Positions 1 through 12,447 of a DNA stretch of 64,000 nt are shown one piece after another; position 1 is the first letter of the stretch; each line of letters opens with the position of its first letter. A program made the position numbers and the translations under genes. The notes beneath the pieces are model-generated. The model was not told the DNA's origin, did no database searches, and saw only the letters and a list, made by a program, of their open reading frames with translations. Source of the DNA: Planoprotostelium fungivorum (taxonomy: Eukaryota > Evosea > Variosea > Cavosteliida > Cavosteliaceae); the NCBI GenBank assembly GCA_003024175.1, contig MDYQ01000003.1, positions 62,001 through 126,000 of the forward strand, given 5' to 3'.

Positions 1-120
1 ATACCACAGGAATATCTTCATCAGACATGACTAAAATGATTTTGTAAAGTTTGGACATATCCACACGTGTCTTCATCACATCACATCGTGCCATGTCATG
101 CGATCTACAATGTACATGAT

Positions 121-3100
121 TCATTCATCGATTCTCGTGTGTGGCCTCAGAGCTCGGATCTTCTGGGCCAGCTCGACTTCTGCCCCACCGATCTCCTTCA
201 TGTTGATGTGAACGAGATGGACACACTTTTCGGCCACGCTGATGATGCCTCTTCCGGTGATCTTCACACACTGTCTCACGCTCAAATCTTCCAACTTGGG
301 GCACCTCTGCGCGATCTGTCGTCACTTTCAGATCCCATCTTGCACCTCCATCTTCCAATCACCTCCATCAGAGTCCGATCGGTGAGACTGAAATCGCGGA
401 TGAGATTGACGGACCTCAGTTCGCACGTCTTTAAATCTCGAAACGCTTCGTCCGTCAGTTTCCCGCAGTAGCTGACGTCGAGTCGTTGCAGACGCGTAAG
501 TTTCTGCGATGATTAGATCTCATGCGGTGTTCATCACACCTTCAAGATCTTCCTCAGTCCACTGTCTTCGATTGGAGTCAGATACAAATTGAGTGAAGTG
601 AGACGTTCGAAACTAGCGATGGCTTCACAGCACGCGTCGTCCATGACTTTGACACCTGCATGGTGCGATGATCAGATTGCGATGTCCACTCGTGCGATTC
701 CGAACCTGAAACATCCAACTCAGTGATGAGATTGTTGTGAACCGTCATCGTCTGTAATGTCGCCGTCTTGATCTAAAGATGTCATGTCATCATGATGTCG
801 TGTGATGGTGGCTTGCCCACCTTGGTCAATGCGAGGTCGACGTATCTCAGTGCCGAATTGACCGAGCACAGACTCGCCGCCGATGCGTCAGAAATGTTCT
901 TGCAGCCACCGAGTGATACCCTACCCCGTCAGATCCATCTACACCGTTGTAGATCACCTCTCCAGCTGATTGCAGCTTCCGGATAATTTCTTGACGGACC
1001 AGTCGGTGATGCCGACGCAACCGAAGAGGTTGATCTCTCGCAATTGTTTCGATTTGCAGGCGAGGCTGTAGATGGCATCATCAGAGACAGCGGTGGAAGA
1101 AGTCAAGTTGATGACCCTGATGTCCATGTGAGATCACGATGTGAGATCATCACGATGTGATGTTTCATCTCACCTGAGATTCTTGATGTGTGTGGCGAGA
1201 TTGATGAGAATCGGCTCCGTCAGCGTGGGACACCTGCCACGTCATTATCTTCATTCGAATTCACTTCTTCACCTCGCGATCGAAACGTTCTCTAGCATGG
1301 CGTGCACACTGGTTCCCACCAAAAGTTCTGGCTGGTTGTATTCGTCCAAAATGAGCTTATTCAATTTGGGAAATGGATCGAATAGAATGGTACCGCGCAG
1401 TGCTGTGACGTCAAGTGACGTCAGATTGATCAGATCCATCTTAGATAAGATCTGAAAGGGTCCCAATAGTTTCGTCCTGGTGATATCAGTGTTTCATCAC
1501 AGTGTGATGATCTACAACCTGCCGAGACATAGGGTCGTGATGTTTTGTGAGTATTTTCCTATGTATTTTGGGAATAATTGACTGAAAGAGAGGGGGACAC
1601 TGGATACGTCCACAGCTCTCAAATTATGTTTCCTCTACAACGAGTCATTATAATATTGTTTAATTCATCACATATGTTGATCCATGATAAAATCGACATT
1701 CACCTTTATGATGGGTATCATCCAAGTCTCTTGCAGCTTGACGCAACCACTCACGTTAATTACCGTGAGTATCTCCGTCGTATTTCTGAATTGTACATCG
1801 TCCACGAGAGAGATGCAATTCGAAACGTCGACGTCTCTCAGCGAAGCCGAATCGATGTCCAACGTCTGACCCCCATCATTTCCCGCCCGATTCAAATTTC
1901 AAACTCACGCAGAGATTCTTGCAGTCCCTCGCCTGCAACGTCCGCAGTTTTGAATTCTGCAGGGTGACGGATTTGATGTGAGGGATTCCATTGATTTTGA
2001 GTGAAGAGAGTATCGGACTATTTCGGATGATGATGGACAAGAAATTACTACCAATGGATGTACATTCAGTTAAATCGATGGAGCTGAAAGACGTCAGCGA
2101 CGTGTCAGACGTGTCGACAATGGGAAATTGATGGAGAATCGGTGGGATGATTTACCGTAGGGAAGGCATGACGTAATGGCTGTGCATGAGAACGACTGAA
2201 CGCCCTAGGTTCATGCAGTGGAGACAATCTAATTGTTCTAAACTTGGAGAAACCATTTGTGACAGAGTGAACTGCTGGCAGTACCTCACGCTCAATCTGG
2301 ATGGTGTCATCTACAACCGTAACGATAATTCGTCACCTCCTGATGGAGGTACAATGGAGGAGGAAAGAGTAGAGTTCTTGCTCTGACCAGTGTTGATCGT
2401 AATCTAACACAACTTCCTGTCTCCAAATCAGGCTCGTTGTAGTAAGACACCCACCGCCAATTTCTTGAAGTGAGGTAAGAGGAGGTCCGACAGCGTGGGC
2501 TGAATTTCGGGGAAATTTCCGATGTACAAGAGGCGGGAATGGAATGGAAGGATCTCGCTGACGATGGCGACGGCCGTCTCCGGGTGGATCTCATTCAAAT
2601 GCGACAGAACAGCCGCGGCAGCCACCCTACAGTCCAATCTTTTGAGTGGACAGGCGGCGATCTACAACGAGTCAGTCGTAAAATGATGAAAATCATCTCA
2701 CCCCGGTGAGTAAGGTCGTTGTAGATAGAGAGACGTCGATGACATTTCTGCGAGTTTTCCAGCCCCACAGGAGCAACATCCTGCACATGATTCCCAAAAC
2801 TTTCACCTTCCACTGCTGACGTCATCAACTATTTTTCTCCGAAATTTCACCCCCGTTCCCGCAACCGTCATCAACAGCTCCTCCATGGATCTCCACAGAT
2901 TCTCCAGCAGGCTCTCTTCTCTGTCTCTGGCCACTTGTCTTCTGTGCAGAGGTGTGTACAAGACGCACACGCTGCGCCACACCCAATCGATCAACCTCTC
3001 GATCCAAGAGCGATCTTACGTACTGTCAGGTGAGATCTCCGCGAGATTTCACACCTTGTGCATCATAGGCGTAGAAATTGGCGTCGCCGGCGTTGTAGAT

Positions 3101-3180
3101 GCGTAAGATGTGGAGGAGGCTGTCACCCATTTTCGTGCATTTCGCGGGCACGTCCAAGTGAATTTCTAACTCGTTGTAGT
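121..3180 (-). CDS. Leucine-rich-repeat protein region (probably C-terminal part of a CLU-LRR protein)
   Basis: Minus-strand exons separated by short GT-AG introns encode cysteine-containing leucine-rich repeats of the F-box/LRR (AMN1-like) kind. Clear repeat units are LQRLDVSYCGKLTDE (about 420-495), CPKLEDLSVRQCVKITGRGI (about 240-310), VSNCISLVDD and VINVSGCVKLQE (about 1740-1860), and SLEQLDCLHCMNL (about 2190-2250). The reading frame ends HTRIDE then TGA at 121-123. Upstream exons at 2428-2637 and 2803-3000 encode an alpha-helical stretch, for example DCRVAAAAVLSHLNEIHPET, that could be HEAT-like. I see no F-box. No intergenic gap separates this from the CLU/TPR exons upstream (3190-6419), so the two are either one large gene or two abutting ones; a start methionine that would settle this is not obvious. 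LRRs of this type usually act as protein-binding surfaces; the partner is unknown. Confidence 0.6.
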
Positions 3181-3189
3181 CGTCCATCA

Positions 3190-6100
3190 CGCACAATTGT
3201 TCCGATATGGTCTGTACGTATTCGTCACGAGTTTTCTACGAAATTTACGCACCTCGACTAACCCCTCGTGACCCTCCACCAGATCGGGGTGAAGGTGCAC
3301 CGCTTGTGAGAATTTGTCGATCGCCTCGTTGTAGTCCGCCAACGCGTGGAAAATATCCGAATTTCCTTCTCTCTTGCACTTGATCTCCCTCCGTCTAGCC
3401 CTAGACAGCAACATCTTCCCCCACTGACCCAGTCATCCATCTACAACGAGTCCAGACGATCTCTCACCTCGTGCCACACGTGTGTCGAATTTGGTGATGC
3501 AGCGAGGGCGGCGCCAAACTTAGAATCACTGATGGAATATAATTTCTCCATTCCCTCCCAGGTCTCTTCTGTCCAAGCCTGTTGTCCAAAGTCCATGGCG
3601 CTCGCAAAGTCGATGATGTTCTGGGAGAGGTGAGAAAGAGGGGAATTTCACGGAAATTTCACCATGAATTTGACCTTGACGGACAATTTGTCGATATCGA
3701 GTTTGGTCAATCTACAACCGACCAATTTGATTCCTTGGATACTGTTGGCTCGGATCTTGATACCTGTGCGTCGTCATGATCGAATCTCATTCGGTTTTCA
3801 CCTGTCATATTCTGAACTTTTTCGATCCAGAGGATGAGCTTCTGAGGCGATTGTCTCTCCAATAGTTTTTCTCTCAGGTGAAAATCTGGTGCCATCTGTA
3901 TGAGTGTCAAACTACAACGAGCCTGAAATTATTCACCTCCTCGGCTGACAAACATTTTTCGAATTTTTGAAGGAGGAGGATCTTCATGTTGGACCAAAAT
4001 GAATCATTTGACAAGATCTGATTGACGAAATCTGAGAGTTTTCAGTGGATTGACGAACGTACCCGTACGTACCCGCTGCCATGCTTCGATAGGCTTCTAT
4101 CGAGGGCGTCTTCAGTGCTCTAACTTGTGCGCGCATTCTCGATCGAAATTCGCATTTGATGGCTCTCGCTGAAAACAGTCATGCCGAGTCAATCTGCGTC
4201 ACGATCAGTACTCACCACACATTTCTAATAATAGATCCTCCCTCGCCATGTCGTGTTTACAAGCATCCCTGACTCTTCCCAAGTGCCTCACGTTTATTCC
4301 TGATTACGCATCGGTACGTACGATGGTGGAATGTGTCATCACCCCTGCTGTGCATCTCTTCTACGAATCGAATGTTCTTCATCAATTCTCTCAGATCTCT
4401 ATCATCGATGACAGTGGAGATCGTCTGCATGCGGATGATGCCCTCTGGATGTAGCCTGTGTTCTATTTTTAGAGCACAGAAGAGGAGTTACAGTTCACCT
4501 GGGTCCCTTTGGTATGGGACTGATGGGTGTACCCTGCGAGATCTTAACGAAAATTCATTCAAATTTCATCACCCTCTCTCCGTTAGGCCTCCACAGTGTG
4601 GGTGCTTCCATCTTGATTTTTTCCGTCGCCATGGTGCGTAATTCTCCGAGTATGGTGGCGTATTTTTCGTCGAGATTTCCTGCAAACTCAGGAATGACGT
4701 GTTCGTGGAGAAATTTTGTTGCCTCTAATAGATCCTGCTGATGCTTCTTCTTCATCAATTCGGGCGGAATATTCTCCATCAGATTCGTGCTGACCGCCCT
4801 ACATCGTTGTAGATCGATGTCACGTGACGTCACTCACCAGGCAGAGAGGGCGTCGGGGCTCAAAGGTTTGGGACGGGACTGAACGAATTCGGGACGGAGC
4901 ATCTTGTGGAGGACGGAAGGGGGACGAGAGGAGCTGGATTAGGGTTTAAGATCGTACGATTTTGGCGGGAACTCACTCTCCACCGATGGGATATTCTGGC
5001 GGGAAAGTGCGGGCGAAATCGATGACGTACCTGGAGATCTCAGTTGAAGTCGCGGAAGCTTACGTACATGCGATGATCCGTTGGACTGATATGACCTACG
5101 ATCATTTGAATACATTCATGATGATCTACAACGAGCCACCTTCTATATCTCCAGCGGTGTACAATATCTTTGGATCTTTTTTACCCACCAGATGCGGTTG
5201 TAGATTCATGAATTTTCCGGCTAATATCCGTGTCACAAGATATCACCTCACGACATCTCACCTTGTTTCATCCTCTCGCAGAAGAGAGGATGTTCCGCAT
5301 GTACCGTATTTCCACCGTCTACAACGCTTCAGTCACGTGGCTCCCCACCCACTCACCAGCACTACCATCTGTCATACGTCATCACACGCATCAAAATTAC
5401 TCGAATGAATTGGACCCACAGCAGATGGTTTTAGATGATATAGGTAAGAGAGATACTGCCACCAATCTGAATCCTTTGAAGTCGATGAGAGCCTGATCAT
5501 CAGTCAATGCCATGTCGCATCATCACGTCTAATCATGTTCTCATCATCCGATCAATTCATTGTGATAACGTATACATGGGTGTGATATGTGATGATCCCT
5601 ACCATTAGAGGTAAGCTGACATCGTGCAAGTTACAATCGTAAAAACTCATCAGGCCCTTCAATTCGTGCCCTGCAGCCTTCGCTGCATTATCATCACCTG
5701 GTAGAGGTCACGTGATGCGATCTACAACGAGCCAATCACCTCCATACAAGCCGTGGGTGTCGAGAGCAAATTTGAACAGGATGTTGCCCACGATGTATTT
5801 AGCCTGAAGCGTTGTAGATGGAATCATCGTCAAAGTTTCACCCCTCCCGCGACGCCACCGATGTGCACGGGCTTGATCGTCTTCTTCATCGGATGCATGC
5901 AGACTTCTGAGCAGATGATCTTGCCGTAGCTGTTGACGGTTAACATTTCGAATTGTCGTGGGATCATCTCACAGTTTAGCCGTATAAACAAAGTCGAGAG
6001 CTGGTCTGTGTCAGTGAAGAGAAAGTGATGGTGGGGTGGATCACCCAATTGGCTGAGCTTTCCGAATTTTTCTGGACCGTCCGAGCTGTTTAGAAGTTGG

Positions 6101-6419
6101 AATTCTGCGTTCCAATCTTGATCTTCGACGTCTCCATCGATCTGCTCAATGATCATCGAACGATCGAATCACGATTCGACCAGGATGCTCATTCTACCGA
6201 AGATCTTTTCGAAGTTTGATAGAACTGATAACCCACCAGCTCACCGACCGGCTTTACTCTGTATTTTCCGTAATAATAGTGTGTTCCCATTTCATCTTCA
6301 GAATCGTGACCATCTCCATATTTTGAATAACCTCCCTCTTCATCTTCTTCGTCTTCTTCTGTGGCGGATGATTGGACGGGTCGCATCTTGGGTGAAGCAC
6401 CGACAAGATGTCTACTCAT
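3190..6419 (-). CDS. CLU (clustered mitochondria) domain protein with TPR-like segment
   Basis: CLU proteins bind mRNAs of nuclear-encoded mitochondrial proteins and control mitochondrial distribution in the cytosol. Spliced exons carry the family landmarks in order: an acidic N-terminus starting MSRHLVGASP at 6419; QDWNAEFQLL (about 6110); YIVGNILFKFALDTHGLYGG and AGHELKGLMSFYDC (5600-5810); ALIDFKGFRLVAVSLLPI (about 5430-5490); LQPHLVGKKDPKILYTAGDI (about 5140-5210); RYVIDFARTFPPEYPIGGE (about 4975-5035); SVLHKMLRPEFVQ (about 4890); HEHVIPEFAGNLDEKYATI (about 4700); and GINVRHLGRVRDACKHDMA (about 4230-4290). A TPR-like helix pair, ALADYNEAIDKFSQAVHLHP, follows at about 3290-3350, where CLU proteins normally have TPRs. 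Introns are 35-60 nt and several contain TCTACAACG or CGTTGTAGA. The family call is firm. The 3' limit is not, because coding continues without a gap into the LRR exons at 121-3180. Confidence 0.8.
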
Positions 6420-7161
6420 ATATCAGAAGAGGTCGAATCACACGGAGACGGACTCATCGTATGCTCCTGCTGACATGGAAGATGTTGTGTGAAACACCAT
6501 TCGGAAAAGGGCGGGACCAAATATTTGTACCCTGATGCACGCAAGGCCGACTCTTGAACGTTGAACCGCTGGCGTGGATGCGAGGTGGACTCTTAGAATG
6601 AGTCATCGTTTTAGAATGGTCCTAGAGCAGATGACCTAAGAACCTGATTCGACTCCCAACGAACGAAAACCGTGCCCACATTCGAGATGTTGGAACTCTT
6701 CAAGATGGAGGAGATGACGTGATGATCGTGGTACTTGTATTAACGAAAACTAACGCGATAGTCGTCTGATTTCTATATCAAATCTCGATCCAGTTTCACA
6801 CCCCTACTCTGTCGCACTTCTTTTGTGCTTCTGGAGGCTGTTCATCATCTTGGACATGAGATGTCGACAAGTGATGGCGTTGTTATTTTCTGTCCTTTCT
6901 TGTTCACAAACCTTACCAGTGTGGGTTATCCCATTCCACAGTTTCGTCGAACAGATCAGTACGCCGCATTTAAGAAGGATGGTGACTCGTGATGATCAGA
7001 GCCTTTCTGATTGTGATTATTGATATCGCTGAAATGTCATAGTCAGATGAATAGGAAGGTTCACGGTATCGTTCGTTCGTGAAGTTCATGATATTTGGTA
7101 TTTTGAAAATGATCTACAACGATTGAGGTGTCCGCATGTTACATTGAATCAGGCCGATCTG
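6420..7161. promoter_or_regulatory. Divergent intergenic region between CLU gene and homeodomain gene
   Basis: About 740 bp lie between the first methionine of the CLU gene (minus) and the first methionine of the homeodomain gene (plus). Short open frames on both strands show no recognisable protein. The interval probably holds both promoters and 5' untranslated exons. A GATCTACAACGATTG copy of the intron motif sits at about 7111, just upstream of the homeodomain start, consistent with a 5' UTR intron there. Confidence 0.4.
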
Positions 7162-9769
7162 ATGGGAAAGCGGAAGAAGGGAGAGGGAGAGTCTGACGAT
7201 GATAAGGTCGTAGTCAGAAGACGTTTAGAGTTACACCAGACACAAGGTCTGGAGAATTACTTCACCACCGTTGATGTATACCCCACAACAGAGGCCAAGG
7301 TGATCCATCCGCTGGCTCGATTTGCTATGTCACAACGTTTCTCATGATCATCACAGGAGAAATTAGCCCAAGAATTAGACCTCAAGGCCGAAACCATTTC
7401 CAAATGGTTTATCAACAGGAGAGTCAAACTGAGGAACGAAGAGGGAAAGAAGAGTAAGGGCAATGATTCCGACGAAGAGGCGGCACCCAAAGGTATGAGA
7501 AGACATCGACACCGCGCGCTGATCGACATGAAGAGAAACCAAGCGGTAGGAGCAGAGGAGCACCGGCCAAGGTCAGCAGTAAGGCATCGAAGGTTACAGG
7601 TCCGAGAGGTGAGCCCACCATCTGTCGAGCTCTCATTCTCAACGTTCACAGCCGTCATGGCTCGCACGAAGAACATCGTCGCCGCTCGTGGTAAATCAGA
7701 CCCCACTACACCCGCATCACCTCAGGTGATCCTCTCACCATTGTCTTCCATCATCAGACGATCGTGCCGAATGACCTTGTCTCGCGCGACGATGTCCTCC
7801 CACCGCATCACATCTTTAAAAGAAATCAACCGAATTGAAACGTTCAGGAACAGATATCAGAGGAGTCGTACAAAGACTCACCCGCCTTACCCTCTGCAGA
7901 CGAGGCAGACGAGCCCCAAGTCATCAAGAAGAAGAGAAAAGTCGAAGAGATCTCCGCTCCACCACCTCCACCCCCCGAGCCCAAGAAAGAGCCCGTCCCG
8001 GTGATGACCTTTCCTCATCGTCATGACTGTCATGACACCCTATTGACTTGAACAGTTACCTCTCTGGAAGGAACTCTACATCGAAGCCGAGGCGATCAGA
8101 GCGGCAGCCGGACCATCTGCAGAGCATCTGGCCAGACAGCAACTCATGCTGGATCACATTCTAAACACGAGAAAGAAACAAGAACTGCCACCCGTATTTG
8201 CCATGATCACCGGTCCCACCATCCAGCCCTATCGGTACGTAACTCGAAATTTCACGTGAAACTGAATGACATTTCAGGATGGAGGAGTTGAGTCTTGTTC
8301 TAGGTAGAAACACGCCGGCCCACAGAGAGGCAGACATTCACGTCAGCAACAGTGCCAACATCAACCACTTGCATGCAAAGGTGATATAGAGCCTCTATAT
8401 TCAATATTGACCGTTGTAGATCGTATTCGAGGATAATTGTTACAACATCATCAATGTGTCCAGACGTGGATTTCAACTCAAAACGAACAAGGGTGAGATT
8501 GTATATTGTGGAGAAATTTCGGAGAACGTTCGATTTACAACGAGACAGGTTGGAAAGAGATCACGGGGCACATGGTCAAGGTACCACTGCCGAATCCTGC
8601 TGTCATGAATTTTCAAGGAAGTTTCATCTTCGTACAGTGTTTCTACATCCGCGACGCCGACAGCTTAGAGGTGATCACTTCATCATCATCGTGATGATCA
8701 CTTGATCACCGCGATCATCATCAATCTTGTCATGATCACACATGCATCCGATCCGTTGTCGACGTCGACACTCACTGAATCGATATCAGGAAGGATCACA
8801 CGTTCCCCCGGTGATCAAAATGGAACCCATCGTTCAGATCCACGACGTCTCCATGTCTTACGAAGAGCCCGAGCCAGTCTACGTACCCCCTCCCAAGCCC
8901 CAAGTGAGTTCTTCCGTTCTTCCGTTTATCCGTTCTCATTCTAATGTAACCCAGACTCCCGCCAAAGCGACCAAGGCTAGCAAACGACAGGCTGCCATCC
9001 CCGTTGCCGTGGCAGCCTCTGATGAGAGAGAGACACCCAAACAATGGTCTTATGCATCGATGATTTCGGCATCCATCAGACATCACGGGGGCGAGGCCAC
9101 CTACAAGCAAATCAACGAGTACATCGGTAAGCATCACACCAAAGTAAGACGTCTCATCATCTTCAGGCGAGCACTTTAAAGATGTCGTCAAAGACAGGAG
9201 GACGTGGAAGAACTCCGTGGGAGGTGGGTCACGTGACCAGATCACGTGATCGGAAGAACGGAAGAACTGACGTCTCGTAGGTGTATTGTCATCGTCTGGC
9301 TTCTTTGAATCGATTCGGTTGCCTTCAGATGACCCAACATCAAAGAAGAGGGGAGGCATATGGAGAATATCGAATAGAGGCGACAAATTGGTCGAGACAG
9401 AGACGACGAAGCAGGAGGAGAAGGTGAGATGATGATGATGATGATGGAGCTGATGGAAGGAGGCACCGGCGGCCGTGGCAGAGAAGCGTCCACCCAATAT
9501 GGTCAGCGGTCCAGTGCAACCCGAGAGTTACGACAGGTGACATCACATCACATCATCGCGGCACACATGTCTTTCGTCTCATCCACAGATCGCACCGAGA
9601 CGGACGACACATGATATTGCATGAGAAGTGGAAGATGTCTGATGAGCTCTGCAGTTCATCGAGTGGCTCCAGTGATGGATCCAGCAGCAGCGGAGAATCG
9701 GACAGTGAAGAGTCGCGGAGTGGTCCGGATAGTGGCGATGAAGGTCCTCCCATCCTCGCCATGTCTTGA
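7162..9769 (+). CDS. Homeodomain-FHA-forkhead transcription factor
   Basis: Three DNA- or phosphoprotein-binding modules appear in one row of exons with only short introns between them. (1) A 60-residue homeodomain near the N-terminus: exons before and after the intron at about 7300-7352 join into YPTTEAKEKLAQELDLKAET followed by the recognition helix ISKWFINRRVKLRN. (2) After an acidic, proline-rich linker with an SV40-like nuclear signal (KKKRKVEE, about 7930), an FHA domain (8280-8670) with LGRNTPAHREADIHVSNSAN and NHLHAKIVFEDN, including the conserved GR and S/N-x-x-HA positions. (3) A forkhead winged helix (about 9035-9420): QWSYASMISASIRHHGGEAT, RRTWKNSVGGVLSSSGFF and GGIWRISNRGD. A Ser/Asp-rich tail ends PPILAMS then TGA. 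FHA plus forkhead is the FOXK/Fkh2/Fhl1 plan; the added homeodomain is the odd part. The forkhead recognition helix reads NSVGGVLS where the family has NSIRHNLS, so its DNA contacts may differ. The start at 7162 (MGKRKKGE) is the first in-frame ATG before the homeodomain. Confidence 0.75.
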
Positions 9770-9982
9770 TTACATCAGCCACCATGATGGAAGAAGGCAT
9801 CGGAGTCTATGGCTCCTGTTCAAAATAAATCTGTGTTTTCTCTCTCTTGCATCTGTATCATTTGATGTCTTTGTGATCGAGACGATGGAAGCAGAATCGG
9901 CAACTTGGGCAGTTCAGCGAATGGAAGTGAGACCGCGATAATTCGTGAAACATAAAAACACGAACCGATCACGATCCAAATC

Positions 9983-11482
9983 ATGTGGAGTCGTATCCTA
10001 TTCCTCCTCTGCATTATCACTCCCGTTCTGTGCGATCTGACCTCAGTGGATGATCTCTCCTCTATCTATAGAACGTCGATCAAGATCGAATACTTGGAGT
10101 CTCTTCAGAAAGAAGGTATGTCGAATGTTCTCCTATCTATTTACGTCCATCAGGTCCCTCCGATGGTGATTTCATCAAAACGCAGCTAAGCAAACAACGC
10201 TTGGACTTCAAGAATCTGCTACGTCAACATGGATTATCCATAAGCGTGTGTCATTCATTCTTCCATCGTCTAAATCATGCAGACGAATATAGCCGATGTC
10301 GTGAAAGCCTCTGAACAACGTCTCGCACAGCAGAATGCGTCCGGTTTCTGTATGCATCGCCTCGATCGTCCATTCTGATTCGATACAGTCGAAATTGATT
10401 TCGGAAAATTAGCCGGCCGTGTCGCCCTCGCCAGCATCTTCTTCACTGCTCTCAGTCTGGCGTTCCATTACTTCGGTGACATCATCATTCACCGCATGGA
10501 ACACCTTCTAAGCGCCTCCCTCTGGATCTGCTGTGTCAGTTGCTTTCCTCTGGCCAGTGTGAGTCTCGACTCCATCATGTCATGTGACCTCGATCAGTTA
10601 CTGCCCACCTTCTGGTCGACTCCTATCATGCTCGTCAACTGTGCCGTCTTCCCTGTGGCCCTCCTTCGTTCCAGCAAGATGAACGAGAGCTACAACATCT
10701 ATCCATATGTCTTCACTGTCTTTGGTTATTACTTCTTTGTGACGCTCTTGCACAACAGCTCTATATTGGGACTTCTCGCTGTCGGTGATGGATCACCATC
10801 GAAGTCCGCTGGATGACGAGGTGCAGGTGTCATCGCGGGGACCGTCTTACGTGCGGTTGGTAAGAGAGTGAGAGCTGAACAGTTCCTCTTCTTCACGCCG
10901 GTGGGTGTCTTGTTTCTCTTCATCTACATCTTCAACGAGCTCTTTCTGTGGGGTGAGCCGATGTCCATCGTCATCACGAGCTGACGCTCAGAAAGGGAAG
11001 TTTCAACTATTTGATTTGGGACTCTTATGGACGGGCGGTCTCATCTTCTATGGGACCATCCTCTTATCGACCACCAGGTGAGCCACATCGAGTCTCATTA
11101 ATCATCGAGATCTGTGTCTCATCTCTCGCAGTTACACATCGAGGATGAGCCCCAAGGGGTGACATTCGTTCTCTCATCCCAACTGAACGGTTTCAGATAT
11201 TACATCTTCAACACCGCAGCCATGTTGGGACATGTAGCTCTCATCTACATCGGCCTCCTCTTCCCTGCGTTGAGAAGTCTTCGCCTCTTCACGTGTGCTT
11301 CGTTCGTGGCCCTGTGGCTTCTCAAATACATCGATGGTGGGACGATGGAAGAGAAGAGTGTCTAACGGAGAACAGTGGTTCTGTTCTCGAACATGACAAG
11401 ATGGGTGTTGCTGTTGAATGCGGTCATCATCTATCTGGTCTCTCCTTATCTCTCGCAACTTTTCTACTGGATGACACAATAA
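9983..11482 (+). CDS. Polytopic membrane protein with signal peptide, unknown family
   Basis: The protein starts with a clear signal peptide (MWSRILFLLCIITPVLC), then a luminal or extracellular helical segment of about 100 residues, then many hydrophobic segments: VALASIFFTALSLAFHYFG (10420-10480), LLSASLWICCVSCFPLASV (10500-10560), YVFTVFGYYFFVTLL (10705-10750), FFTPVGVLFLFIYIFNELFL (10890-10950), LLWTGGLIFYGTILL (about 11020-11075), YIFNTAAMLGHVALIYIGLL (about 11200-11260), and a last one, WVLLLNAVIIYLVSPYLSQL (about 11400-11460). It ends LFYWMTQ then TAA. Several short introns separate the exons. I do not recognise the family. The layout (signal peptide, short ectodomain, 7 or more membrane spans) would suit a receptor or transporter. 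Confidence 0.6.
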
Positions 11483-12447
11483 ATAAGACACGGACAATGG
11501 GCGACACTGATGTGTTCGAAACGAAGAGAAGTTGGTATTATGTTACATCTATTCTACATCTTTCGTTTAGATCGTAGGGTGTGGAGTCAGCATTCTAATA
11601 ATTGGCAGACTGGTTTAGAATGGGTGACTGTATGATGCCGCTGGAGCTGCGAAGAGAGGCCCTTCTTTCAACGAAACTCGTCTCTTCAGTGTCCCAGTAT
11701 GTGTGAGATAGCGGTAATGAATTGATGATGAAGTCCATCCAAGTAGTCTCTCCCTCAGATTGTTGTTGCCTTCTATCAGGAGACTCGTTGTTCATTTCTG
11801 ATTGGGTATGGATTGCTTCGTGGACCATCTTCAAAATACATCAGCCACTCATCACTCTCCCTCCTACACACCTTTTCCGTTGTGATGTGATTCTATGTGA
11901 TGTGAAGTTGTTCTGCTATTGATGTCGAGGCAAGTTTAGTGTTCGTCTCAAACGAGTTCCATTTGCGAAATAATCGCTGACACGCTAAGCTACCGTGCCC
12001 AGTCACGGTAGACCTGTCAGTTCATTACGAGGAATTCGGTACAAAGCTGGGAAATGGTTACAAGTAGAGCTTTCGGGGAAGGTTCGTTTGTAAATTGAAG
12101 AACACGTTGCGAATTTGGTGGAGGATAGGGACAGGTACGTCAACAAGAAGGATGTCAGACGATGAGAAGACGAGGATAAAGATATGGACGACTTCCAAGG
12201 TCAGCAGCAACGTCCATTGGGCTCACCGAAGGAGATGTCGTGAGATGTTGGGGTTGTTGTGTCTATCCAAGTAGGTCGAACTCGATCGACATCGAGATCG
12301 GTGTCTTCCATGATGTGAGGGGATCGAGTGACTTAATCAGATGTTGTTTCGCGAGATGTGTGAAGCTGCCGGAGTTGAAGAAAAAGCGAGAAAGCTGGTT
12401 GACAGCCGCGAGAAGACAGGAAATCCCAACAACATCGGGCAACCACC
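11483..12447. other. Intergenic region, about 965 bp
   Basis: This lies between the membrane-protein stop and the CNNM start. It is moderately AT-rich. The only open frame of note is a 40-codon one at 12151-12273 (MSDDEKTRIKIWTTSKV...), hydrophilic and without recognisable similarity; it could be a 5' leader ORF or chance. The region presumably carries the 3' UTR of one gene and the promoter of the next. I see no RNA gene or repeat. Confidence 0.4.

Noticed and set aside
8796-9497. Minus-strand open frame of over 230 codons
   Set aside because: Antisense to the forkhead exons of the plus-strand factor; composition is low-complexity and no domain is recognisable.
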